A stretch of DNA of 64,000 bases from a virus (IMGVR_UViG_3300030419_007131:62001-126000); one strand, 5' to 3'. Shown: positions 36,801 through 44,671, counted from the first letter of the stretch. Numbers and translations: made by a program. Notes: generated from the sequence alone by a model not told the origin.

Positions 36801-39210
36801 AATATAAAAACTGCAGCTCCACAAATTCGACCAAGTTACTAAACACTTCAGGAAGCATCCTGGTAACTGTAGGATCATTGACATAGTTGTCCAAGTCGGG
36901 ACAATCAAAATTAAAAACAGGAGGCGGCAGTCCAAGGCCCCCGCCAGCAGGATCGCCAGGCGTGCCCGAACCATTGCCATACGGATCCAAACCATTCTCG
37001 ATCAAATCCAAGAGGTCGTCTATGTTCTTCTGTTCTTCAATATCCAAGGACCGAAGATCATCTTCTGTTAAACAAATGTTGTCCTGATTGAGCAGCACAA
37101 CTGCATTCGCGATTTCGTCGCACAAAGCCAACACTCGCTTTCGATCTGCTATGGAAGCCAGATACCCAAACAGCTCCAAAATACGCGAAGGAGTAGAAAA
37201 GTTATTGGCAATAGCCTCGTTATCCAAAGACTTGTTGTACTCGATAATGCGATCCATGAGGTCCTCAGAGATTGCATCGCGGTATAGAAGCAACGTACAA
37301 ATATCAGTACCACTTAAGATATCCGACAGGCCGTCGAGATAATCCATTACCTCTGAAGGACTGAGGCCGTCTGGGCCTGGGGGTATTTGTCCTGCCTCAT
37401 CTGGACCCCCGCCGGGGGGAAGGCCTGCGCCGCCGGGAGAGCCCGTGTCTCCTAAATCAAAAGGCGTTCCGCCAATCTTTGGTGCAGCCAAGTTTATGAA
37501 ATCATTAAGATTGTTGTCTCCATAATTTGTGGCATAAGGATTCTTGCGGCGGCATGCTTGTCGCAGCATCTCGGCAAGCTGCAAAATTATAGCCAATATG
37601 GTTTTCTGAAGTTCAGAGAGAATTATCTTGAGTATCTCGCGTCGTAAGTCACCCGTAATGAGGAACATTGAGAACATGCTTGGGTCCATAACGGGGCGCG
37701 TATTGCCGCCAGCTGTAAGCTGACACTCTAATGAGGCCTCTAGCGCCAGCCTAATGCGTGCAATCTCGAAGTCGATGCCGAATCCCAAACACAACATCGC
37801 TTCGCGTGCAAGCTGTTTGAGTCCAAAGTTCCTCAATACCTGATCCAGATTGCCACTTAAGCCGGCAGCATCTAATAGATCGTCTTGGCCTGCGGCCGCA
37901 AACGGAGTAATTTCGGATAAAGGCTTTAGTTTGGCATTAATATCAATTCCCGTCTTTAAGGTTCGAGTCACTCCCTTCTCATTTACTTTCTCATAAAGCT
38001 CAGCGTTTGCTGATATCTCATTTCTGAGGATGAGTAGTTCGGAGGCGGTATAAGCTGTGGCCGAGGCTTGAAGACCATTAGTATCTTCTATCTCAATAAT
38101 GCCTATCTCAATAGCGGCGTTCAACAAATCATTGTTTTCGCCATTATTCCCAGGTTGGGTTACCTGCGGCTTATACAAAGCGCCGGGATCATAGCCCAAT
38201 TCATCAAGCATCCGCGGTGCGGTGACCATCAAAAACTCCCATAATGAAAAGGGCGTTCCTTCTTGGGCCGTTTCGCGCTTTCTCTGCAGCACGCGCTTAG
38301 AATTTTGAAGACACTGCAAAGTCAGTTGGTCATTAAAATGCTTGTCATACTCAACCAGAGTAAAGTAGCCGACAACCATGAACTCACTAGCGATTGAAAA
38401 GTTAACGGATTGAAAAGTTATTTGAGAGAAAGTTAGATCAGGCACAGGCTTGTCGGCGCCCTTTTGCGCAAAATAAAAGGTAACAGTGTCTCCATCTAAA
38501 AATTTGTAGTAAGGATCGCCTGCTCGCAATTCATCCACAATCTCTCTAAAGGCGCTGGTAATGAGTGTTTTAACTGACTTGCTTAAAAAGTTAAAGTCAA
38601 TATCCTTTACCACCGAGGGGATCTGGCCCTTCTTCTGTTGGTCGGCGAAAGTTTTAATTGTATTAGATAACTCGTTGGTAGTTTGATTCAGCGAAGAAAT
38701 ATTCACCTGACATTGATAGCGGGTGGGACCCACCTCTCGGGCCGCATTAAAATATTCTAAGTTGGGTAGATATTCAGGAAGCTGGTTTTGGACATCCGGA
38801 TTTATATACGTGTTACATATTAGCAACTGTCGTATCTCAAACACAGGTAGTTCAAGTTTAAAAACTACTATACTTTGATTTGGCAGAGCGGTGAAGCTAG
38901 AGCCATAATCCTCTATTGTGAGCGCATCCAGAATCTCGGTTCGGAGGGCTGTATATACCTGATCGTTGCCTCCGTTTTGTACGAACAGATCTGCATCATA
39001 AAGACGTATATAAAACTCCGGAAAATAATGAGTAATATAACGATCTGCCGCTATGTTCAAGAGATCCGCACTATCTGTTTTAATCGAGGCGTCAGATGTG
39101 TATTTTTTGGTCTTAAGCTTCAATCTATAAACGTCAGCAATCTCTTCCTTGAAAGGAATATTTACTGGATAAGAGAGATACTCTTTAAAATAGTTGAAGT
39201 TGGTTGCCAT
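33865..39210 (-). CDS. Very large baseplate-region virion protein (1781 residues)
   Basis: No family is recognised. The N-terminal 330 residues are mixed and folded-looking. Two flexible Gly/Pro linkers (around residue 590: GGAGLPPGGGPDEAG; around 750: GNGSGTPGDPAGGGLGLPPP) divide the chain. Several hydrophobic stretches occur late in it: FLLLIQVHIAEFIIKNIFVF (about 1165-1187), LLGIILCMIAAAMG (about 1677-1690) and LMIPPTPLGLIYLLLSLINI (about 1725-1745). These may be membrane-active or buried. It ends in an acidic tail (ATRCEEDEE). It is encoded immediately upstream of gp25 and gp6, and downstream of the M15 peptidase gene. A baseplate-hub or cell-entry component is plausible from context, but no motif proves it. 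Confidence 0.6.
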   Translation of the reverse strand: MATNFNYFKEYLSYPVNIPFKEEIADVYRLKLKTKKYTSDASIKTDSADLLNIAADRYITHYFPEFYIRLYDADLFVQNGGNDQVYTALRTEILDALTIEDYGSSFTALPNQSIVVFKLELPVFEIRQLLICNTYINPDVQNQLPEYLPNLEYFNAAREVGPTRYQCQVNISSLNQTTNELSNTIKTFADQQKKGQIPSVVKDIDFNFLSKSVKTLITSAFREIVDELRAGDPYYKFLDGDTVTFYFAQKGADKPVPDLTFSQITFQSVNFSIASEFMVVGYFTLVEYDKHFNDQLTLQCLQNSKRVLQRKRETAQEGTPFSLWEFLMVTAPRMLDELGYDPGALYKPQVTQPGNNGENNDLLNAAIEIGIIEIEDTNGLQASATAYTASELLILRNEISANAELYEKVNEKGVTRTLKTGIDINAKLKPLSEITPFAAAGQDDLLDAAGLSGNLDQVLRNFGLKQLAREAMLCLGFGIDFEIARIRLALEASLECQLTAGGNTRPVMDPSMFSMFLITGDLRREILKIILSELQKTILAIILQLAEMLRQACRRKNPYATNYGDNNLNDFINLAAPKIGGTPFDLGDTGSPGGAGLPPGGGPDEAGQIPPGPDGLSPSEVMDYLDGLSDILSGTDICTLLLYRDAISEDLMDRIIEYNKSLDNEAIANNFSTPSRILELFGYLASIADRKRVLALCDEIANAVVLLNQDNICLTEDDLRSLDIEEQKNIDDLLDLIENGLDPYGNGSGTPGDPAGGGLGLPPPVFNFDCPDLDNYVNDPTVTRMLPEVFSNLVEFVELQFLYSADAVKRILLDTSLSANPTSGLTNTDFEDNEVGIDPSEWPELPQANSGSLEFLEGVISMFQDTDAAGAPFADMLQACIAENPDLVGQTAASIGIQLQAALDLPSFQAKLNEVQEAVTEIATSVNNNPGGPVTTQYVFKRQFYDKFINYIDMSRARLWDDDNQKYTVRNHFVGEYFDSQHRLYSGIEREKITFSFPRRTGGTEQSIQLNYVGYVDATDDKVIADPLTVSLSDILGTSNQIDEFKSEVVEDFNNLSLVPYVDAIKDVVGANGLATAERKYFPYTYAEILDQVFDYFIANGIFDAASLNAVNFFHDNLNCAVGDVADLLDVQGIFDQMQDEYLESACQDSDIPSRNRLRDTIKIGMFLLLIQVHIAEFIIKNIFVFSAIKLDDLFGKEFIVVYMRDQIRGSIDRYFDSVDARAAAKYAREQEAAAAVEGDCPKTRGRFEEAVVYTESEKIRNAIIDIFNRKVKRVSADGSAGIKDLDGNIVFPAGTLFRYNDDDFYQIVDFLTEQRITLSMGTLDSPGPVSNALTEATPMTSEKTLEDLFLSSFKAYTVPRSFDEMYAGLNDQQITAIDPEGKQTGKRRRAFIGTIGWKQQLKLKTEEIVRTFGNDLTRPAQPSYFNPPADRSVHRVFWTRTHVAYNTGTVDVEFRLWQNITAGTATQKGPVLLLEISEPLRVPDAAAPLVPGAGDYNGAQHDKSYSAMFDDVPLNPLEIDHILAQPEYKDYFSSVFSQELITLIPIIQNFYLTNLYFSDIEDAMQTTKDRVISILSQTIQNQDHFDTRPRIRRSAARNTALSMDTPNTDTMARDYILKMLIMTPINILKGVIEMIDPHVVVTKIIKTGTGAAFNALAAELDKVLDQFPDSPLSGSDLLGIILCMIAAAMGDFPKPEGAPDPPTNFFPRISLDGVDFTGTISGMLMIPPTPLGLIYLLLSLINIELPGPDANVAADFGFGGNANADLTGRGEATRCEEDEE

Positions 39211-39211
39211 A

Positions 39212-40231
39212 TTAGTTGGTAATATTATATTTGCTTAATATAAACTTTCCTTTGCAGCCATCAGCCGCCTCAGAGCCTCCGGGCGTTTCCAAATAATTAA
39301 GTTGTACCGAGTTCATTTTTTGCATTTGAGTATTCAGCTGCAATTCAACATTTGTTAACTTGTTGATCATCGACTCAATACCGTCGGGCATCAGACCCTC
39401 AAAGTCGGGTGAGGTTAGTTGGCCGTAGAAAGGGGAGCGATGAGTGTGTTTAATCAAGGCCTGAGTTAGGGCCCGATCTTCCACAACAAAGTTCTTAAAC
39501 AGCTCCCTTAAATCATTGATGTTGTCTATTATCTCTTCCAAACAATCCTTAAGATTGCCACCCTTCACCATAGGCTGTAAGTCTGAATCATCATTCATAG
39601 CCACCAGTTGTATACCATAATCGCCGGTATAAGCGCCCGTGAGGCTTCCCCCTTGAGAATTCTGGGCGTCGGTTCTGGTTATTAGTTTTATGTTTTCGCG
39701 GCCGACGATACGGACCACGTCTGCTTTTAGGGCAACAGCACTTTTCGGTGAATCAATCGATGTTGATCGGATGCCTTCGGTTATATCGAGATAATCATCT
39801 ATATCTGCTTTCTGAGATATATACACTCGCGCGGCGTCGTGGGTGAAACTGGGATCCACATTTATCTCTTCATTCTTTTTCGTGTGGCTTTTCCCGTACA
39901 CACCCATTTGTCCTGCAACTAAATCAATTGCCGCAGCATGTGTCTGGTTGGTGCCCCCGGTACCGGAATATATATTGTCCTTACGGTCGCGCTGGAGTCT
40001 AATAAGACATCCCTGGCCTTCAATCTGCGCGTCGCCCGGGCGAGAGACGGGTTTAGGCGTATCGTACGGGTGGCCCACTCTCTGACTCGTTCCCAACCCA
40101 TTGCTCTCGGCCTTTCCTTTCGCATCCTTAGAGTCGTACAATTTCTTATCAACATCCGACATAAGGTCAGTGTTAATCGCTTTACCGGTTCCTGCGCTAG
40201 ATTTTTCGTCTTTTAAATCAATTTCAGACAC
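39212..40231 (-). CDS. Baseplate-region protein, unknown (339 residues)
   Basis: The family is not recognised. The first 110 residues are polar, charged and probably disordered (MSEIDLKDEKSSAGTGKAIN and KGKAESNGLGTSQRVGHPYD). A beta-rich middle includes SAVALKADVVRIVGRENIKL, a repetitive strand pattern like that of spike or needle proteins, and IDLVAGQMGVYGKSHTKKNE. The C-terminal 110 residues are helical (LKDCLEEIIDNINDLRELF). The combination of a beta-helix-like middle and its position beside the M15 peptidase and the gp25/gp6 genes would fit a central spike or hub-associated protein, but this is only suggestive. The start is GTG at 40231, with AAGGAG nine bases upstream. The stop is one base from the next start. 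Confidence 0.55.
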   Translation of the reverse strand: MSEIDLKDEKSSAGTGKAINTDLMSDVDKKLYDSKDAKGKAESNGLGTSQRVGHPYDTPKPVSRPGDAQIEGQGCLIRLQRDRKDNIYSGTGGTNQTHAAAIDLVAGQMGVYGKSHTKKNEEINVDPSFTHDAARVYISQKADIDDYLDITEGIRSTSIDSPKSAVALKADVVRIVGRENIKLITRTDAQNSQGGSLTGAYTGDYGIQLVAMNDDSDLQPMVKGGNLKDCLEEIIDNINDLRELFKNFVVEDRALTQALIKHTHRSPFYGQLTSPDFEGLMPDGIESMINKLTNVELQLNTQMQKMNSVQLNYLETPGGSEAADGCKGKFILSKYNITN

Positions 40232-40259
40232 TTACTTTCTCTCCTTTCTCAACGGGCCC

Positions 40260-41426
40260 TTATACAGTAAAGGTATCCGCCGGTGATGTCCCAGAACGAT
40301 TGGCCCCGAACCTATGATTGCGGGTATGATCAGTTTCTCCCACCGACCAATGCCAGTATTCATTTGAAATTCGTCGCAGGCCGGCATCATATAACGCCTG
40401 ATAAATAGGCCCGTGAGCCAATATATCTGCTCTTTGAGTTGGGTTCTGGGCGATATCGAGGGCTTGTCCGTGAGTATGATAGCCTTTACACGGATGTGCC
40501 AGGTCGCCTGCTTTAACTTGTCCTGGCTGACCCTTTGTCATGTAGGCCTGCTTTTGAACTTGATACGAGCGATAAGAATCACCAATGATCAACTCTATGC
40601 CTTGTCTTTGCAAATCTAAATACGCAGTTTCAACTTTCCTAACAAACGACTCTTTTCCTCTAATATAGCCCCCATACGCATTCGGAACAATCGCAGACTT
40701 CACAATAGGCTCATTAAGAATCCCCTGAGGCGGATTCATACCGGTTCTAGAGTCGGAGCACCCCTCTGCTGTAGCTGGGACTAGGCGCCCGCGGGAATCA
40801 ATCTGATCATCCACATTGCTAGAGTCACGGCCTGGGGAAACCCACGGAGGGCCAGATGCATGAACCGAGGAAGCGTTTTCTTCATCTTGTGCGAGATCAA
40901 TTACTTTACCAACTTTAACAATCAGAGGGTTGTGTAAAGTCTTGAAGTTTTCAAATACGACAGTCACAAGCTGTCCATAACTAAGTTGTTTTGGGCTTTG
41001 CTCGGGATGCCGGACAAGCTGATAAGTCTGGATCACGGGGTCGGTGGGGCTTCTTGGCGCGGGGCGAGGCTCTATCTCTGGAATAAACACATAATATGCC
41101 GTCTCATTACCGTCACTTAACATGTTCTTAAAGATATCTGCCACGCGGCTGAACAGATTCATTTTGGCATAGCTGTCTAGCCAGGTTTCTTTATTGCCCA
41201 ATACTATACTAGGAACCTCCTTAGATCCTACTACAATCCCATCATATTGATTAATTTTTTCCAGAGCGCTGGGGCTGACTGTGTGGTATGTGGCGCGGCG
41301 CAACCATTCAATATTGGTTGTGCGGCGAACGTCGCCGGCGCCATCTATGGAGGTGTCGGCCGTATCGTTTAAGGTACCCTGCTTAAGTTTATCTAAGCTT
41401 AGTTTGGACCCCGAATCAGCAGACAT
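40260..41426 (-). CDS. Virion-region protein with C-terminal M15 peptidase domain (VanY-like)
   Basis: Residues 1-230 have no recognised domain but include a compact beta-rich stretch (LSYGQLVTVVFENFKTLHNP). From about 255 the protein is an M15-family D-Ala-D-Ala peptidase: GDSYRSYQVQKQAYMTKGQP is the substrate-binding loop, KGYHTHGQALDIA near 315 supplies the zinc histidine and aspartate (H-x-x-G-x-A-x-D), and EYWHWSVG near 360 supplies the catalytic glutamate and third zinc histidine. These enzymes cut peptidoglycan peptide stems. Because the gene sits among baseplate genes, the enzyme is probably carried on the tail and acts during entry; a lysis endolysin is the alternative. All key residues appear present. 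No signal peptide is seen. Confidence 0.85.
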   Translation of the reverse strand: MSADSGSKLSLDKLKQGTLNDTADTSIDGAGDVRRTTNIEWLRRATYHTVSPSALEKINQYDGIVVGSKEVPSIVLGNKETWLDSYAKMNLFSRVADIFKNMLSDGNETAYYVFIPEIEPRPAPRSPTDPVIQTYQLVRHPEQSPKQLSYGQLVTVVFENFKTLHNPLIVKVGKVIDLAQDEENASSVHASGPPWVSPGRDSSNVDDQIDSRGRLVPATAEGCSDSRTGMNPPQGILNEPIVKSAIVPNAYGGYIRGKESFVRKVETAYLDLQRQGIELIIGDSYRSYQVQKQAYMTKGQPGQVKAGDLAHPCKGYHTHGQALDIAQNPTQRADILAHGPIYQALYDAGLRRISNEYWHWSVGETDHTRNHRFGANRSGTSPADTFTV

Positions 41427-41427
41427 A

Positions 41428-41733
41428 TCAGCCGTCTTCCTCGGTATTTAATAAATCATAAAGCTGTTCTTTATCATCAGCCGTGAGACCAAACTTAGTG
41501 TTTGTCTGTTTTTGAAGCAGCCCGGTAAGCTTAACGAGTTGTTCGTTGGAACGCTGGAGGTTTTCGACGTATTTGGCTGCTATGGGGCCCAGCTCTTTGC
41601 GCGCGGCGTCCGACAGTTTCATGTCGTTGATAGCATCTAAAAGCAGAGCTTTGGCCATGGCACGGTCCTCGCGTATATTCGTTGTTGTTTCTTCTATGTA
41701 ATCATCAAGATTTAAATTTCGCCGTTTTCCCAT
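41428..41733 (-). CDS. Small helical protein of unknown function (101 residues)
   Basis: No family is recognised. The sequence is predicted helical and highly charged: DDYIEETTTNIREDRAMAKA, then a KLSDAARKELGPIAAKYVEN segment and an ELVKLTGLLQKQ-type coiled coil, ending in the acidic LYDLLNTEEDG. The start lies inside the end of the sigma-factor gene (22-base overlap), with an AGGAAA ribosome-binding site in the sigma reading frame. The stop is one base before the next gene. The genes are therefore co-translated. Phage genes in this position are sometimes small terminase subunits or transcription partners of the late sigma factor. The helical, acidic nature is compatible with either, but nothing in the sequence decides it. 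Confidence 0.55.
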   Translation of the reverse strand: MGKRRNLNLDDYIEETTTNIREDRAMAKALLLDAINDMKLSDAARKELGPIAAKYVENLQRSNEQLVKLTGLLQKQTNTKFGLTADDKEQLYDLLNTEEDG

Positions 41734-42407
41734 TTTCCTTTAAATACCCTATACCTTTTTCTGAGTTTGTTAAGATTATTGACAACCTGCTTAGTGTTTA
41801 GTCCTGTGATTTCTCTCAAGTATAAGTAAATAGCTTTTTTATTAAAAATTTCTATGGTATCGGCTGAGTCCATGAGTATTCGTACAGCCATCAAAACCTT
41901 TTTTTCATTTTCTTTTAACATGAAAGAATCCCAGGTGTCAATTTCTCTGTATAGCGAACTCCAAAACTCGACTTCAGTTCTTTTCTGTTCATATGTGGGG
42001 TCCGCAGAAACCAAGTCTTCTTCGAGTTCGTTTAAAACGTCCTCCATAAAAACCTCTGTCTGGTTCCGTTTTTGAGTTTTTTTAACTTTATGAATAAACC
42101 AGTTTTTGGTTACTACTGAAAAGTAGGAAAAGGCTTTTGATCCTTTGTCGGGATCATATTTGTTTAGAATAGTGGTGAGCCACACTTTGCAATCGTCTTT
42201 TAAATAATCTATGTTAGGCAGACTAGTAAATCTATATGTATAGATAATTTTGTCCACCATTTGATCGAAAGCTGGCTGTATATACTCTATATAGAGTTTT
42301 GATCTTAACTCAAGATCGTTGCTACCGGCATATTTAACGATGGCATCTTCATGAATTTTAGTAAAATAATGATTTTTAGTAGATTTCTTCTTTTTCCGTT
42401 GCGCCAT
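41712..42407 (-). CDS. Late-transcription sigma factor, T4 gp55-like
   Basis: This 231-residue protein resembles T4 gp55, the phage sigma subunit that directs host RNA polymerase to late promoters. The region-2-like core is visible: YDPDKGSKAFSYFSVVTKNW followed by FIHKVKKTQKRN, which corresponds to the A-F-S-Y-[FL]-x-x-x-x-x-N-x-[FI] pattern of the group, with aromatic residues for promoter melting. A C-terminal helical segment (YLREITGLNTKQVVNNLNKL, then RYRVFKGKW) looks like a helix-turn-helix. No -35-recognising region 4 is obvious, as expected for gp55. Its presence implies sliding-clamp-coupled late promoters, which I could not locate in this window. It is strongly basic at the start (AQRKKKKSTKN). 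Confidence 0.8.
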   Translation of the reverse strand: MAQRKKKKSTKNHYFTKIHEDAIVKYAGSNDLELRSKLYIEYIQPAFDQMVDKIIYTYRFTSLPNIDYLKDDCKVWLTTILNKYDPDKGSKAFSYFSVVTKNWFIHKVKKTQKRNQTEVFMEDVLNELEEDLVSADPTYEQKRTEVEFWSSLYREIDTWDSFMLKENEKKVLMAVRILMDSADTIEIFNKKAIYLYLREITGLNTKQVVNNLNKLRKRYRVFKGKWENGEI

Positions 42408-42705
42408 CCAGTTCGTCCTCTAGTTCGTTGTCTAATGTATATTGAAAAATCTCTCGAAAACCTTCTATCTCGTCTGTCACCTCTCGTGTACGCACAACTA
42501 AGTTTTCTATCACAGGCTCGCCGTGGTAGCTGTCCATGCTGTACATGTCACTAACGAACACTTGAAATGCCTTCGTAGTTAAAAATAGGTCGGACAAGTT
42601 TTCAGATATAAAAAGAAACTTTCTTAACAGCTTAATCACATACCATATCAGCAGGCCATTCAAGATAAGAGAGGATGCCATAATAATATAAACCCACATC
42701 ATCAT
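42376..42705 (-). CDS. Small one-pass membrane protein beside the sigma factor
   Basis: This 109-residue protein starts with a single hydrophobic segment (VYIIMASSLILNGLLIWYVI, residues 5-24), followed by a basic KLLRKF stop-transfer. A largely helical acidic domain of about 80 residues then ends DNELEDELDGATEKEEIY. By the positive-inside rule the domain would be cytoplasmic. No family is recognised. It overlaps the sigma-factor gene by 32 bases and the zinc-ribbon gene by four (ATGA), so it belongs to the same translational unit. A role tying phage processes to the membrane is speculation; the sequence shows only an anchored acidic protein. Confidence 0.65.
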   Translation of the reverse strand: MMMWVYIIMASSLILNGLLIWYVIKLLRKFLFISENLSDLFLTTKAFQVFVSDMYSMDSYHGEPVIENLVVRTREVTDEIEGFREIFQYTLDNELEDELDGATEKEEIY

Positions 42706-42950
42706 CGTTCCTCATTTATTTCTTGTTTTTGGCGCGCAAGATCGCCCCGAGCATCCTGAATAAATTCTTCTGTCAGGTCGCCCACGCGGCGTTTAGCTTC
42801 TTTTTTGACATTTGTACTAAACGTCGTTAGCAATTTAACGAGCGTGTCTTTTTCGTTACACTGTATGCAATCTGCCGCACTTTCGTGCGACAGATGCTGA
42901 ATTGTTAATATCTCATTGCAGTGGCCACATTTATATTGGTAGCGTGGCAC
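42702..42950 (-). CDS. FmdB-like zinc-ribbon protein
   Basis: This 82-residue protein opens MPRYQYKCGHCNEILTIQHL, the standard N-terminus of FmdB-family zinc ribbons (M-P-x-Y-x-Y-x-C-x-x-C). The second pair, DCIQCNEK, completes a four-cysteine zinc site. The rest is a charged helix (DLTEEFIQDARGDLARQKQE), longer than in many bacterial family members. FmdB-type proteins are thought to be small regulators or binding modules, but none has a well-established function. The location between a small unknown gene and the gp55-like sigma factor suggests a part in late gene expression. This is inferred only from neighbourhood. Confidence 0.8.
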   Translation of the reverse strand: MPRYQYKCGHCNEILTIQHLSHESAADCIQCNEKDTLVKLLTTFSTNVKKEAKRRVGDLTEEFIQDARGDLARQKQEINEER

Positions 42951-42953
42951 GTG

Positions 42954-43127
42954 CTACCGCTTGGTCTCTAGCTGGACCAATCGCTCGTGAATACTGTTAA
43001 GGTGTGCTTCCAGGTCTCGTGCTTGTTGTTGCACAGCCTCGCGAACCATATCTTCTGCGATTTCGCGAGCGCGGCCTTCGGTCACCGAACGCTTCTCATT
43101 CTTTGTAGTTTTTCTAGTCGGCATCAT
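42954..43127 (-). CDS. Very small helical protein (57 residues)
   Basis: This short gene fills the space between the zinc-ribbon and 76-residue genes. The protein begins MMPTRKTTKNEKRSVTEG and continues RAREIAEDMVREAVQQQARD, LEAHLNSIHERLVQLETKR. It is a short basic N-terminus followed by a strongly amphipathic, coiled-coil-forming helix. A good ribosome-binding site (AGGAG) precedes it, four bases before the first ATG (43127) and seven before the second (43124), so either may be used. It overlaps the end of the 76-residue gene by 14 bases. It may oligomerise through the helix; no function is evident. The ribosome-binding site, codon packing and lack of gaps make it likely real. Confidence 0.7.
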   Translation of the reverse strand: MMPTRKTTKNEKRSVTEGRAREIAEDMVREAVQQQARDLEAHLNSIHERLVQLETKR

Positions 43128-43344
43128 TATTCTCCTCTCTCAAAAATTCAACCTCTTCATCAAGAGTTACTCCCTCAAAAGAGACAACCGGCGGATTAGT
43201 AACCACCAGTGTGGAGTGACTTTGATCATCAGGGGCAACCTGAAAATTCATTTCTTTCAACATTGGAACAATGTCACTCTGCTCCATTAATGACTTCTGA
43301 AGGGCCATCATTAGTGCCCCTACGGCTTGATCTGTTAATTTCAT
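43114..43344 (-). CDS. Small acidic protein of unknown function (76 residues)
   Basis: No family is recognised. The protein is short and acidic: a helical start (KLTDQAVGALMMALQKSLME), then VPMLKEMNFQV, a beta-like LVVTNPPVVSFEGVTLDEE and a strongly acidic end (EFLREENNDAD). An excellent ribosome-binding site (AAAGGAGAGGAAACTATG) precedes the ATG, and the gene starts 13 bases after the nucleotide-sugar dehydratase gene. It opens the small-gene and sigma-factor group downstream of the glycan cassette. An acidic, partly helical protein beside gp55 could be a transcription co-activator like T4 gp33, but I see no sequence similarity to support that. Confidence 0.6.
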   Translation of the reverse strand: MKLTDQAVGALMMALQKSLMEQSDIVPMLKEMNFQVAPDDQSHSTLVVTNPPVVSFEGVTLDEEVEFLREENNDAD

Positions 43345-43357
43345 AGTTTCCTCTCCT

Positions 43358-44308
43358 TTACCAATGAAAATTTTCCTTATAATAATCTACAATTGCGCCA
43401 ATTTCATCATCAAAAATCTTTTGCGGACTCCAACCTAAGCTTCGAAGTTTTTCATCATTTAATGAATATCTAACGTCTTGGCCCGGTCGGCGGTAGTCTA
43501 AGTTGGTAAACTGTTCCAATTCTACCTCTTTCTCAAAGAAATGTTTAAGGATTTTTTTTACTGTTTCGACGTTTTTTTGTTCAAAACTTCCTGCCACATT
43601 GTAAATTTCATTTCGTGCGCCGCTTTCAATAATAGTTGTTACGGCGGTTGCGGTATCCGAGGCATGAAGCCAGTTCCTCACTGGCTCGCCTCGATCATGA
43701 AGACGTATTTTCTTGCCTCGCTGTAGCAACTTAATGCTTAGCGGAACAAGTTTCTCTGCATGCTGATATACTCCATAATTATTGGTGGGACGTAAAATAA
43801 TATACTCTAAAGCATATGTTCTAGCCCATGCCTTGATTAGCATATCGGACGCGGCCTTAGACGCCGAATATGGATTGCTCGGCTTCAGTACGTCTCTCTC
43901 AGTATGAGACCCCTCCGCAATATCTCCATACACCTCATCTGTACTGAAGTGGAAAAAGACCGGGGCCTCACAAACATTTGTAGGCTTATACCTAATGATA
44001 TCTAATAAATTTTTTACCCCATTCACGTTCGTGTGAAGGAAGTCGTCACTGTCTATAATACTGTTTCCCACATGTGTTTCTGCGGCAATATTAATAACAT
44101 AGTCACAATCGGGAAGACTCGTTAGGGTTGCAATGTCCTCGTTTTTAAAAGTGAAGCGAGGGTGCGCCTCAAAATCGGCCAATAAATGAAGGTTTGCGGC
44201 GTAGGTGCACTTATCGATTCCATAAACGCGCCAGCCCTTGTCCAAGCAAGCGCGAGTCACATAAGACCCGATAAACCCTAAACATCCCGTTATTACGACG
44301 AGCTTCAT
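43358..44308 (-). CDS. dTDP-glucose 4,6-dehydratase-like SDR enzyme
   Basis: This is an extended short-chain dehydrogenase/reductase of 316 residues. The NAD-binding G-x-x-G-x-x-G motif is ITGCLGFIGSY at the start. The catalytic set characteristic of 4,6-dehydratases is present: FSTDEVYGD supplies Thr-Asp-Glu, and NPYSASKAASDML supplies the Tyr-x-x-x-Lys pair. The RPTNNYGVYQ and VRNWLHASDTATAV blocks fit RmlB-type enzymes, while the length is slightly below the usual 340-360. It would convert an NDP-hexose (dTDP-glucose if a true RmlB) to its 4-keto-6-deoxy form, the branch point for most deoxysugars. It is the last gene of the 18-kb glycan cassette. The nucleotide specificity is not visible from sequence. 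Confidence 0.85.
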   Translation of the reverse strand: MKLVVITGCLGFIGSYVTRACLDKGWRVYGIDKCTYAANLHLLADFEAHPRFTFKNEDIATLTSLPDCDYVINIAAETHVGNSIIDSDDFLHTNVNGVKNLLDIIRYKPTNVCEAPVFFHFSTDEVYGDIAEGSHTERDVLKPSNPYSASKAASDMLIKAWARTYALEYIILRPTNNYGVYQHAEKLVPLSIKLLQRGKKIRLHDRGEPVRNWLHASDTATAVTTIIESGARNEIYNVAGSFEQKNVETVKKILKHFFEKEVELEQFTNLDYRRPGQDVRYSLNDEKLRSLGWSPQKIFDDEIGAIVDYYKENFHW

Positions 44309-44671
44309 CTAATCACCTTTAATAACTCTATGGCTATCGCTATCGAAATGCTGAGTTGAAAACTCGAACAACTCGGTGTCTTCTAGCGCAATCATCTGGT
44401 GCCTAAGGCCGCGTTGAACATGAAAATTGTCTCCGCGACTTAACACAATCTCATTAGCGTTGTCCAGATCGTCTTGGTCCGAATATTTAAGCAAGATTTT
44501 TCCCGACTGAATGTAAAATACTTCGTCTTTTATCACGTGATAATGCCATGAACATCTCTTGCCTTTTACAAAATACAGCAACTTCCCACAATACTCACTG
44601 CAATTTACGATCCACTTTTCAAAGCCCCATCCTTTGGGCACAAATTTAATCGGTAAAGAACTCATTATCAT
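44309..44671 (-). CDS. Cupin, mannose-6-phosphate isomerase C-terminal type
   Basis: This small single-cupin protein has 120 residues. The two cupin motifs are visible: motif 1 includes CSWHYHVIKDEVFYIQSG, with the H-x-H and Glu metal ligands, and motif 2 includes GDNFHVQRGLRHQM, with the second histidine. The start (VPKGWGFEKWIVNC) matches the pattern of the isolated cupin domain found at the end of bifunctional mannose-1-phosphate guanylyltransferase/phosphomannose isomerases. Such stand-alone cupins are common in O-antigen and capsule gene clusters, where they isomerise sugar phosphates or keto sugars. The substrate cannot be told. It overlaps the HAD phosphatase gene by 26 bases. AGGA precedes the ATG closely. 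Confidence 0.78.
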   Translation of the reverse strand: MIMSSLPIKFVPKGWGFEKWIVNCSEYCGKLLYFVKGKRCSWHYHVIKDEVFYIQSGKILLKYSDQDDLDNANEIVLSRGDNFHVQRGLRHQMIALEDTELFEFSTQHFDSDSHRVIKGD

